Source: Mesotaenium endlicherianum
Lineage: Eukaryota > Streptophyta > Zygnematophyceae > Zygnematales > Mesotaeniaceae
Length of the DNA stretch: 37,249 bases
Assembly (NCBI GenBank): GCA_009602735.1
Contig: WELA01012509.1
Span: forward strand, 47,479-84,727
Direction of reading: 5' to 3'
The notes under the pieces were generated by a model. The model made no database searches. It had not been told where the DNA came from and worked only from the letters and a program-made list of their open reading frames with translations. Made by a program: the position numbers and the translations under genes. Positions 10,158 through 20,351 of this stretch are shown in pieces. Positions within the stretch are counted from its first letter, which is position 1. Each line of letters starts with the position of its first letter.

Positions 10158-12511
10158 TCATGCCCTGACGTCACAGAACGCTTTGAGACCTCAAGTTTGA
10201 AGCTGAACCAAGCTGAACAAGGAAGCTGGCTCCCGTAGGTTATTAGAATCGGGGATGTACACCAGATGTACACTGTTACACATCTTCGTGCATCGCGCCC
10301 AATTAGCGCAGATGTTAAAGCCCGCCGAATAGGCATCTTTTGCTTGTTCCATCCAAACTGATCCCAAATCGACCTCCTCCCAGTTTGTCCCAGCTGGTCT
10401 CAGTTTTGCCTTGAAAAAAACTGAGAATAATGGGTTCTAAAAATTAAAATCGGGAAAACTTAGCCTCGTATTATAGCAAGTTACAACCCTACAAGTTTCA
10501 ATAAAGATGGTCAAGACCGCTAGACTGACTTTATAATAAAGCTCGAAAGAAGTTTTTCTCCACAAAACTCAAGCTTCTTCAACAAGGTTACGAACGTACA
10601 GATACGAAGAAGAGCAAGGCGGCGCCGACGGGGACATGGTTCAGACTTCCGACGTGGTATTCCCCGACGGCGACGGGCACATACCGCGCGCGATTGTGAT
10701 GATTTGTGTAACCGATTTGGTCGATATTTCGTAGATGGAGGTTCCCTTAGGCGTGCAGGTTTCGATTCAAAGACACGCGAGCCGACACACACATCCTGCT
10801 ACATAAAGCGTGGGGAACACAAATCTCTTCTTCGACACCCCTTCAAAAAAGAAGACTCTTAGCTCGCTCCTATGTCTTACAACTTTTTGGACGAACTCAT
10901 TCCCGTCCTCTTCTCCAACTTCTTTCAAAAAATGTAATTTTTGTGAGCAACAAGATGATCTTTCCTCTTGACTTTGCCCCTCAAGAGCAGGGCCATCAGC
11001 TCACGGGATCAAGCTCCTTGAAACAACCGTCAACTCGCTTGTTCAAAGTCTTGGGAGGCCCTTTTGTGAAAATATATATCTTGTCCCTATATTCACCTTC
11101 CATGACCTTCTTGGCTTTCCAAGTTTTTAGAGGTACTTATTTGCAATCTTCCTTCATTCTATGCCCAAAATAGGATCTTGCGATGTGAATACTCTAGAAG
11201 ATATGATATACATTTTATGTCCTCCGTCACCTCAAGAATCATCGCCTTCACTTGTGTGATGTACATTGCAGAATTTGCGACACATGCAAGAAATTTTGCA
11301 CAATCAAATTCTACATTTATGCTACTCTTGCCTTCGACGTTTCCACCACTTTTTCTGGTAGCTTTTCTCTTCATCTTGTGCACCACTTGCATCTGCTTTT
11401 TATAGGTATAACATCAACTCCCCATGCTCCATTCTTTATATGTGATCGACAAACGCCTCAGCTGCTGCCCTTTTTGTTCGATACAACAAGACCTATCATC
11501 AACTTGGAAAAACAAACAGTCAGCTTTCAAGAGCCACAATTGTTGGTTTGCTACTTATCTCGAAGGCACTCGAAAACATGCAACATTTTATGCGCTTGAT
11601 GAGGTGTCCTGAATGCAGCAGCCGATGGAGAAAGTAGACGACGATCCTTGCACTTCTAAGCGAGGGACTGGAATGACTACAACCAAGGAGAAGTCAAATG
11701 AGGAGCACCAGAAGCTTGATTTTTATCATGATGTGTTGCAAAGATGATATGGCTCTAAAGTTCATTCCCTCTCATGAGATTGGACTTGCACTCCTGATTA
11801 TCATACCAATTACGTCAGCCTAGAGGGAGGCTTAGTTTTGTCCATTGGGGGCAACTTTGCAAGCCTGCCAAACAAGTACTTTTATGAAAAAGATAAAGGG
11901 GCATGGAAAAGTATATTTTACATGTGCCTAGGCCTCATCATCTGGCACCAAGCTACTTCAGTAGAAAGGAGATGGTAATGTCCCAATGTGCATGGTAACA
12001 GCCCCTCGACAAAACATAACACCCGTTTGTGTGCTTCTCTGGAATACTGTGTTAGCCCTTACTTGAGACACGGAGCCCCAACCTGACATCCACCTCTTTA
12101 GAAGAACCCAGTTAAGAGCTAAGTACGACCCCAAGGTTTGGCTGCACTAGTCCTATATAAATACAAAACTGATCTTACATCCAGCCCACAGGTGCTTATA
12201 ATTCTTCTACGGTCTCACAAATAGTGGCAGCAACTAATTTGAGCAACAGAGAGCCATATAACTTCCGGTTGTACGCATCGCTGCAACTCAATCATAGTCG
12301 TCAGTCGAAGGAGGTGCACTTAATGAGGCATATATATACACTGTACACACTGCCACCAGTATCTGCATCACATCCACATACGCTGGCAGGCAAGCCACTC
12401 CTCTGCCTTGCTGGCGACTGCCAATAAACACCACGTGCAACGGTCCAGCCATCACAGGCTGACAACACACAGTAGAGAAATGAAAGAAAGGTCGCAGCCT
12501 CTTGCCCATCA

Positions 12512-15500
12512 TTAACGAGCGCTGCTCTGACTCTCGCTCCTTGGCAGTAGGGTTGTCCGGGCCAAAGCGCGAATTCTCTTGTCGCGGCTCCCTGAAAAGA
12601 GGGGGCCGGTCCCATCCAGAGCCAGAGTGAGAGCGCACACCCATCCTTTGTGCTTCTTGAACGTGCCAGTGCAAACCCCATTGCGCCAGCTCTTGATGGT
12701 CAAGTCCTGGCTTCCGGACCACACGACGCCGTCCGCATCAACGACCAGTGCCAGCACAGAGTCTATGTGGCGGCCCTGCTCCAGGACTTCCGTGCACTTG
12801 CCCTGTGCCCACCTCCTCAGCTTCTGGTCGCTGCCGCCCGACCACAGCGAGCCGTCGGGCGCGAGGGCGAGCGCTCTCACGGGTAGACCCTTTTGACCCA
12901 TTGTGGCCACGCATTCCGTGCCTATCCAATGTCGAATCATGCCATCATCGCTCCCAGAGAACAGCGAATAGGGGGAGCCCTCACGGACGCCAGCAAGGAT
13001 AGCCAGGGCATGCACGCCCGTCATCCCTGCCCTCTCCAGCGTAGCATTCTCCTCGCACAGGCCTCCCTTTATTTTCTTGATCGTCTGGTCCAGGCTGCCG
13101 GACCACAGGGCGCCGTCAGGCGCCAGCTGGAGGGCATGCACGGCGTCCTTGTGGATTGGGAACGTCTCGACACACGCGTACGTCGAGAGAGAAACGTTTT
13201 CCTGCCAGCACTTAATGGTCTTGTCCTCGCTGCCGGACCAGACGGTGCCATCAGGCGCCACGGCCAGCGCCGTCACGGCGCCTGTGTGCCCCCCATCCTT
13301 CTTGGATTTGAAAAACTTGGAGCTTCTGCTGCCCAGCGTGGCAACACATGCACCACCCCTCCAGCCCTTTATGGTATGGTCCGCACTGGCAGACCACAGG
13401 ATGGCACCGTCCGGCCCGTCAGGCCCAAGCGCCAGCGCCTTCACAAAGCTGTCGTGGTGATCCTTGAGCTTATTGATCCAGCTCCAGCTGTCCTCATCTG
13501 CTCCGCCAAAGTTACTGCTCATCTCACAGCACATAACGGCTGGCACAGAGTTACACGCCTGAAACGAGACATGCGGGAGAAGGGAGGAGGGAGGAGGGGC
13601 TACCCTCGAGAAAGTACAGGCTTTAAGTCTTAAAGGGTATCACCACAGGGACTGAGAGAGTGTGCCCCCTCCCTCACCTGAGCGAAGAGCTGCCACTTGT
13701 CGACAGCTCGGGCCTCAAGAGCAGCGGGTCCGCAGGCACCCCATCCTGCACCTGGCCAGTCGAATATTCAGAGGCGCTGCTGCTGCTGGCAAGCAGAGTC
13801 TGCCCTTCTGGTGCCCCCACGATCACAGCAGCCGCCTGCAATTTGGATTCTGCCCCTGTAACAGCCGTCGCCGGCATCCTGGCTGCCGCCACCTCACCCT
13901 TTGTCCTAAGCTCTGGGATCCCCCTCCTGGCAGCCACTAGCGGCGGTTCTGGCGTGGACTGCGGCTCCTCAATGTGCTCCCACGCATCCTCTCTGCTGCT
14001 GCTGCTGCTGCTGTGGAGCTTGCTGCTGCTCGCGACCCATTCGTGGGGCTCCACCTCCACCTTCACCTCCACCTCCACCTCCTTCCTCTTCTTCCCCTCC
14101 TCCTCCTCCTCCTCCCCCCCCGCCGTCGCTGCAGCCTCCTTTGCGTAGGCCCTGTACTCCTCCATGGCCACCAGGCTGGCCTTGAGCAGGGCGCGCTCTT
14201 GCCTCAGGGTCTCGATCTCGCCCGCCGCTTTTCTGGCGGCCTCCTCCGCACCCTCCTGGCGACCCTCCTGGCGGGCAGCAGACAGCGACTCTGAGCTCAT
14301 CTTTTGCTGCTTCTGGAGCTCGGCTCTGTGGCTATCCAGCCGGAGCTTCTGGCGCACGGCCTCCTCGGCGCGTGCTGCCTTGTGCTTGTGCTCAAGGTCT
14401 GCCACCTTCGCCTCGTGGGCAGCCTGCTGCTCATGCTGCTGCTGCTGCAGCTCAGCAATCTGCTTTTGGTACCTCTCCAGGTCCGCCTGCATCGCCGCCA
14501 CCTGTCCTTGTGAAGCATGGGGGGCAGGAGGCACAATAGGGTCAGAGCTTGCCGCGCGGGCCAGGAAGTCGGCCCTCAGACGGTGCATCTCCTTCTTGTG
14601 ACGCTCCGCCTCGTCAGAATGGAGCTTCTTAAGCGCCGCCACCTGTGCCGCGCTGGAGATCTCAAGAGATGCCACCCGATCAGCTGCCATGCGGTCCTGC
14701 TCAAGCTTCTGCTGCTCCAAGCGCGCATTCTGCCTCTTGTGACTCTCCACGTCAGCCTGCAGTGTTGCCACGCGTTCATTCATCTCATTGCGGACAGCCA
14801 TCAGGGACGAGTCCGTGCTCAGCCGATAAACCTGGAAGTCAGCACTGAGCCTGTCCAGCTCCCCCTTGTGATGCTCAGCCTCGCCACGCAAGACCTCGCA
14901 CTTGCGCTCGAGCTCCGCCACCTGTGCCACGTGGGCAGCCTTCAGATCCCCCACACGCGTAGCCAACAGATCTTTCTGCTGGAGCGTCTGCTGCTCCAGG
15001 AGAGCAACCTGCTCCTTGGCCTTCTCAAGCTCCGCCTGAATCGCCGTCACACGTCCATCCACCCCCTCATCCTGGGCGTCCACGAGCCTGACTGATACCC
15101 TGTTTGGCTCCTGCAGGCCCCTCTGCTGAAAGCCCCGAAGACACACAACGAGGCAGGCATATACATGTCACTGACCACACGGTGGACAGCTGGCGCCTGT
15201 AGACCCACATGGCGGGCACAAAGACAAGCATCCTGGCAACAAGGCAAGTGCCCTAGGGAACAGGCTGCAAGGGCGTGCCCATCTGCGGGGAAGAAACAGA
15301 GAGAGGCCACAGGCCAGCTGCAAGTATAAGGGAGTGCTTATGGGTTGTCGGACGCACTTCGCCTTCCGCGGCAGTGCACTGTGCTTCGTGTGCGCTCACG
15401 TCGGCCAGCGGCCCCCACCAAGTGCATCCCTCGCCAACATTGGTGCACGTCACCTGCAAGCTGCTCGCACGCACACGTCACCCAAGCCGCACCCGTCAAC

Positions 15501-18500
15501 CTGCCGTTTGTCTATGCAGGCGAGCACCTTGCTGCTTGCGGAGGGGAGGTGCAGGGTGTGGGTTGCGACGCGCATGCCAGCCAAGGTGGCGGGGCAGCCT
15601 TTCATTAGCAGAGCAGCGAAAGCAGCTCAACCACCCCCCGGCTTGTTAAGTGCTGTATTCGCTAGCAACCAAACCAGAAGACGGAAGACGAAATTTCCTC
15701 TCCGCCTCCCCCCTCCGAGCTCCAATTTCACAAAAGACGAAGGTAGTCATCGACACCTGGCAAGGCTGTCAGGCTCATCTTCAACGTGGTCAACTGAGGC
15801 CTCCAACTCAAGTGCACCCCAGTGCACGTGTTGAGAAACTTTCTGGACATACCGAGGCCCCCAAGGCCTGCTGCTGAAGCAACGTGAAGCAGGTATGGGG
15901 TGGGCAAGCCAGGTGGGGGGCACTTACGAGCTGGGGTCAATTGCAGCCTCGGGCGACAGAGGAAGGTCACTGGAAGAGAAGACGCTGTCCGGTGAGCTGA
16001 TCACATGAGCAAGAAAACGGATTCATCTTTCTTATCAAGTGGCGGACAATTGCTTGCGCATCCTTTGCGTGCACAATACACACACAGCAGCTTTGCTGCA
16101 TCGGTGCAGCTGCGTGCAGCAAATGGACTGCCCCCTGGGCTCGTCGCAAACCTACACTGGCCTGGCCGTAGCAGCAGGCAAGGAGAAAAGCCATCACCCG
16201 GAAGCATCCAGAGAAACAAGCCCACGGGACACAGTTGACTCCATCGCTTGGTGCTTCAGCAATTGGGCCAAACGCAATGGACGTACGCAGGTCAAGGAGA
16301 TGGCTAGAGCTAGGCCACATGTGTTCTCACTCTTACACAAGCTGCCCGCGCACATATACCAACCCGTCCTGCGGCACACCCCATGGAGACAGAGAGAGGG
16401 AGGCAGACACACAGACAGAAAGACAGAAAGCGAGAGGGCGGGGCGAGTTGGAGGGAGAGAAAGGAGAGAGATATGTACCTGAAGCCAGGAGCTTGCGGCT
16501 GCAGCGCGGTAGACCCTGCAGAGATGAGGCTGGCAGAGGGCTTGCGCTCAGGCTCGGAATCTGCGCACACGCGCGTGCCATCCAAGCGCCCCAAGCTGAG
16601 AAGAACACAAGCTGGAGTGCTTAGAGCACGCAAGCAACACCTGCGCATGCCTCTGCGCCCAACCCTATGCCTCCCCCCCAATAGGGGCATGCATCAACCC
16701 TGGGCAGGCCCTCGCTGAAGCTGTGAGCCAGTCCCAGCGGACCAATGGGGGGGCAAAGAGAGTGGCCTCATCAGGAAATTGGGCCACACCCTCACCTTGT
16801 TTGTGAGCTAAAGTACGCGGACACAAAGTCACACAAGTGGAATCGTGTGCAAGCAATTAGAACCTGGAGGCGGGGGTTCTGTGACTTGCAGAAGCGCACT
16901 TGAACATTTCGGAAAAGGGACGAGATTACGATTGCATGAGGCGAGGAGTACAAAAAAACGAGGTCCCAAGTGATGGGGAGGGGATGTGGGTATGAGAGCT
17001 GGGAGCCACTAGCCACTGGCAGGGGCCAGAAGAAGGAATCATAACCGAGTGAGAGGGGGTGAGAAGGGATTGCGCCTGTCAGAGTGATATGCAGAGACTG
17101 AAACAGCCCGAAAATGAGGCAGGTTAAGAAAAAGAGAAAGAGTAATATGAAGAGAGAAGAAAGAAGTGTCTAATTATGAGAGCAAGAGAAGGGATGGGGG
17201 GAGTACCTGAAGCAGGCGCAGTCTCTGCTGCCTCCGGCAGTTGGCCATCTCTGCAAAGGGGCCACGACAGGCAGCAGCAAAGCAGCAGCAGGGGCGACAG
17301 CGTCAGCAGCAGAAGTGCAGAAAGTTGGGAACAAGCAGAGCGGCACACAGCGAGTGAGGAGGCTGTGAAGGAGCCTTTCCAAGCAGAGAGATAAATGGGC
17401 CCGAGCTCAAGTCTTTGCTCACCGCGTGATAGAGGCACTTGCTGACGATGACCGGGACATGGCGGAAGTTGCAGCGCCGCCCGTCGATGCCTGGCGGGAC
17501 TCTTGGCCCCCTTGAAATACCCAGTCGCTACCAAAGCCGTTGGCACCAAAACTACCGCTGCCGCTGCTGCCACCGCCGCCACTGCCGCTGCCGCCGCCTC
17601 CGCCGCCACTGCCGCTGCTGCTGCCGTCGTGCTGGGAGCTTCTTGCCGGCCCGGGATCGCTGTCCATGCTGTCGCCATTCGTGTCTTCCAGCCCAGAGCT
17701 GCCGCCTGAGCCGCTGCCACTGCCGCTGCCCGCGCCAGGGGGGGCAGCGCGCGGCGCCACGAGGGGGCTGAAGCCCTCGCTGACGACCTTGCAGATGACC
17801 CACACGGGGAGGCGGCGCCCGCGCTCCTGGTACAGCTCTGCGTCGCTCTTCCACTTGAACTCGTACATCCGCCACAGCGGCTCCGTCATCCCCCGCGGGA
17901 CCTGGAGGCCGTCTGGCAGCAAGTAGCGGAAGAAGCGCCGCTCAAGCTCGCCGCCGCCCGCCGGGACGTAGTCCTCAAACACCACCCGCGTGCCGGTCTC
18001 CTTCCAGGAGGCGGGCGGGTCGGCTGGGTGCGCCTGCGCGATGCGCTTGCGGCGGGGCTTGCTGTAGTTCCCGGGCAACCACTCCGGGACCACCAAGAAG
18101 TAGCCCACGAGGCCCTTACCATCTGGCGCCAGGGCAAGGCCTGCAGAGCCGATGGAAGTGATGGGGTTGGGTGCTAAGAGATAACCATTTCCGCACAGCT
18201 GGCTGAAAATCACAGGGAGGCCAATGCTGGCTTAAAGGACAAGGCTGGACTCGCAGACTGTCGGCTCTAAAACGGAGAGGGGTAAAAGGACTGCAACTCT
18301 TGGTATGCCACCCTGCTGTCCCGCCTGCCTGCACCAACACTGACAGGTATGCAGACAGCAGAAGTGAGCCCTCTCAAGAGACGAGCTGGGGGCCAAGGAA
18401 AGGATGTGGGAGACACACCTGGGAGAAGCCATGGCTGGGAGTAGGAGAGGAAGTCGATCTCAAGAACGAGGTTCTCAAAGCCGCACAGCCGCCGCACAAA

Positions 18501-20351
18501 GCTGACGAAGGGCGCAGCCACCTGGTCCCTTCCCTGCAGCTTCCAGTGGAGGTACTCGAAGAGCTCCATGTCCGTCGGCGCAAAGCGGATCCCCTTCGGA
18601 ATGGGGGCCTGCATGCACGCACGCGCGACATGTGGCACTGACGTCAGAGGAAGAAGGCGGCAGGTTTGGGAGGGGCGGAGCCTCATGACGAGGTCGGCCA
18701 AGACCCTGGGAGAGCGTGGAGCCAGAGACCAGGAGGAGTGTTCCCCGCCAGTCTGCACGTGCAGGCGTGCGGATTGAAGCAGCCAGCACGAGCAAAGATT
18801 GGTGCAGACGAGACCTTAGCAGGTCGAGCCACGTGATGAATTGCCCCCGCCCCGCAGGGGCCAGGCCAACGGGGGGGACTGGCAAGCGAGAGAATATGCC
18901 CCCAAAGAAGGAACTGGGTCTGGTGGGTGGGTCCCAGCCGGTCTCACCTGGTCAAAGGCCACTTGCGCAGCCACCACCAGCTGCCGCTGTGCCTCAGACT
19001 CCTGGGCACGCGCTTGCAGGGCTTGCATCTCCGCGTGCATCTCCGCCTGCATCTCTGCTTGCTTCTTCGGCAGCTCCTGAAGCAGCTCCCGGTAATAGTC
19101 CCCGAGACTCCTGCAAGGGGGGGGGGCAGGGGGGCGGGAACAAGGCATTGTGCGTAGTCATCAGGGCAGGCACTAGACACCTATATCGGGTGACAGCCAG
19201 GGAGGAAAGCACAAGGGGACAGGGAAGTAGCCTTGGGGCTTGTCAGCCCGGGGGGAAAAGAATAAGGCAAACAAGAAAGTTGCCTTGAGGCTCAACAACC
19301 CAGGGGAAGAACGAGGGGGACGGAGAAACCGTCAGGCACCAAGATATCAGTGGGTCAAACATAGGAGTAGAGGTAGAGGCAATGCAGAAGCTCCACAGGG
19401 CGCAGAATCACCTCAGCTCTGGGGTTCTGGAGACAAGAACTTTCAGCCCACCTGGCTTCCAAACGGATGTCCTCGGTCCCATCGGGAACTCCGACTGTGA
19501 GGGAAGGGCTTGCATACATTAGATGGTGGGGTGCAGATCCCACAGCCTTTGCAAGTCAAAGCTGAAGGTTGAGAGGGGGCTTAGAGGGACATGAGACAAA
19601 CCTCAGCTCCTGAATTTCTCTCTTCAATTGAAAGTTCCTGTGCACATACCGCAGTAGCACAGCTTCAGCATTGGTTTGTTGGGCCATCTGCACCAAGCAC
19701 CACAGAGGCCCTCAATGAGCAACCCAGATTAAAATATGATTCCCCAAACCCTAAAGTAATATAGGGGCCGGAAAATTAGAGGGCCAACTCCCACCAGCGC
19801 AGCCGGACAAGGATTTGTCAAGCCTTGGGTTTGATACGATGACCAATAATGGCCTTCTTTGGCTCAGCTTTGCTGTTCAAGAAGTCGAGGGCGAATGACT
19901 GTAAAAAGCAACGAAGTCGCCAGTATTGATCATTAGGGTGTGCTTGCCAGGAGCAACTCAGCAGGCTCATTTTCATGTTATTGGTGTTTGTATCATGCAC
20001 AAGATGCGGTGCTGCCAACTCCAGACCGCATTGCTAACACACAGCCGTAGTCTAGAACGACACAAGCGCACTCACCGGCTGATGCGAAAAGGGAGCTGGA
20101 GGGAGACGAGCTGGTGAGCCAAGTCCATTTGTGTATTGGCTGGCTGATGTCAGAGCACCAGGTGGGTCACGAAAAGGAGCGGATATATTATCAAGGGAGA
20201 AAATGTTCATTTCCGTGTCTGCACCAGGAGAAAAGATTGCCTCATCAGACGGTACGAGCATTTGATGAGCATTTGGCCGACTATATGTGGAGGCACTCGC
20301 TTCTCCATCTGAAAAAGCATCCACCGCTGCTTTTCCATGACATGCCATCAT
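12512..20351 (-). CDS. NAC-TRAF zinc finger-coiled coil-WD40 fusion protein
   Basis: Twelve exons on the minus strand: 20351-20076, 19687-19602, 19110-18948, 18608-18419, 18140-17423, 17250-17207, 16611-16479, 15969-15928, 15867-15757, 15460-15358, 15125-13678 and 13514-12512. Every border is gt/ag and all phases match, giving about 1438 aa. Order: Ser-rich leader, short coiled coil, NAC domain (about 177-357), Gly/Ser linker, small linker exons, one TRAF-type zinc finger (588-622), long coiled coil (about 625-950), acidic tail with a WEHI motif, and seven WD40 repeats (about 1115-1430). TRAF finger, coil and WD40 in this order recall TRAF7, but no RING is present and the NAC domain takes the N-terminal place. 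The least certain points are the first ATG (20349-20351; an upstream exon may exist), the small exons 17250-15757, and the last acceptor (13514 or 13517). The alternative is two adjacent genes, NAC and TRAF-WD40. Confidence 0.62.
12540..13490 (-). other. Seven-bladed WD40 propeller
   Basis: Seven repeats end in LWSASADHTIKGW, VWSGSEDKTIKCW, LWSGSLDQTIKKI, LFSGSDDGMIRHW, LWSGGSDQKLRRW, VWSGSQDLTIKSW and LFSGSRDKRIRAL. Each is preceded by an ALALAPDG-like strand. The pattern SGS-x-D-x-TIK-x-W is the D strand to WD dipeptide of WD40 blades. Seven blades close a full propeller, normally a protein-binding platform. The last blade has lost its Trp. Confidence 0.93.
13971..13982 (-). other. Candidate ATG8-interacting motif (WEHI)
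   Basis: The acidic tail after the coiled coil contains REDAWEHIEEPQ, which has a W-x-x-I core with acidic residues on both sides, as in ATG8/LC3-interacting motifs. The matching place in the duplicate reads EEGWVHVEEE. The motif assignment is inference; its conservation between the two copies is visible. Confidence 0.45.
14150..15085 (-). other. Long coiled-coil region
   Basis: About 300 residues are rich in Glu, Gln, Lys, Ala and Leu with heptad-like spacing. Segments repeat, such as VAALQADVESHK / VAAMQADLERYQ / VTAIQAELEKAK, which suggests growth by internal duplication of a unit with the pattern V-x-x-[IML]QA-[DE]-[LV]-E. It likely mediates homo-oligomerisation, as the coil of TRAF proteins does. 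Confidence 0.85.
15358..15460 (-). other. TRAF-type zinc finger exon
   Basis: The exon encodes LQVTCTNVGEGCTWWGPLAD followed by VSAHEAQC, matching the zf-TRAF pattern V-x-C-x-n-GC-x-W-x-G-x(4-6)-L/V-x-x-H-x-x-x-C. The Cys-Cys-His-Cys ligands are present. It starts in phase 2 and ends in phase 0. The duplicate at 25372-25477 encodes the same finger (VTCIHAGKGCTWRGTLVEAW, then EHAPQC). Confidence 0.85.
17785..18608 (-). other. NAC domain of the TRAF-WD40 fusion gene (two exons)
   Basis: Exon 18608-18419 encodes IPKGIRFAPTDMELFEYL and ends with SQPWLLPG. The next exon encodes LVGYFLVVPEW, SWKETGTRVVFEDYV, ERRFFRYLLPD, LWRMYEFKWKSD and PVWVICKV. These correspond to NAC subdomains A to E. SWKETGTR is the closest match here to the YWKATGKD DNA-contact strand, so DNA binding is plausible. 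Confidence 0.88.

Larger units (their letters stand above)
9325..12511. other. AT-rich gene-free stretch between the first two NAC loci
   Basis: This interval upstream of the pseudokinase gene and downstream of the TRAF-WD40 gene has no recognisable exon. It contains a GAGTC/GACTC repeat (9916-10045) and a GC-rich patch near 10120-10157. About 10350-12200 is AT-rich, with short frames of no recognised family. It must contain the promoter of the gene ending at 9324 and the 3' UTR of the gene whose stop is at 12512. Confidence 0.55.

Noticed and set aside
10350..12200. LTR retrotransposon or transposase gene in the AT-rich spacer
   Set aside because: No terminal repeats, target duplications, integrase or reverse transcriptase motifs were visible; only short frames remain.
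13069..15095. Several plus-strand open frames opposite the coiled-coil and WD40 exons
   Set aside because: They mirror CTC/CAG-rich codons of the minus-strand gene (Leu/Ser-rich products) and contain no recognisable domain.
16595..16611. Alternative acceptor at 16596 for the linker exon
   Set aside because: It gives a Cys/Trp/Leu-rich frame and leaves the next exon in an unnatural frame; the acceptor ending at 16612 gives SEPERKPS and DLPLSPEAAIDPS with consistent phases.
15358..17423. Treating NAC and TRAF-WD40 as two separate genes
   Set aside because: Not excluded, but less likely: six consecutive joins keep frame, the duplicate has the same order and a compatible direct join, and I see no obvious gene boundary in the interval.
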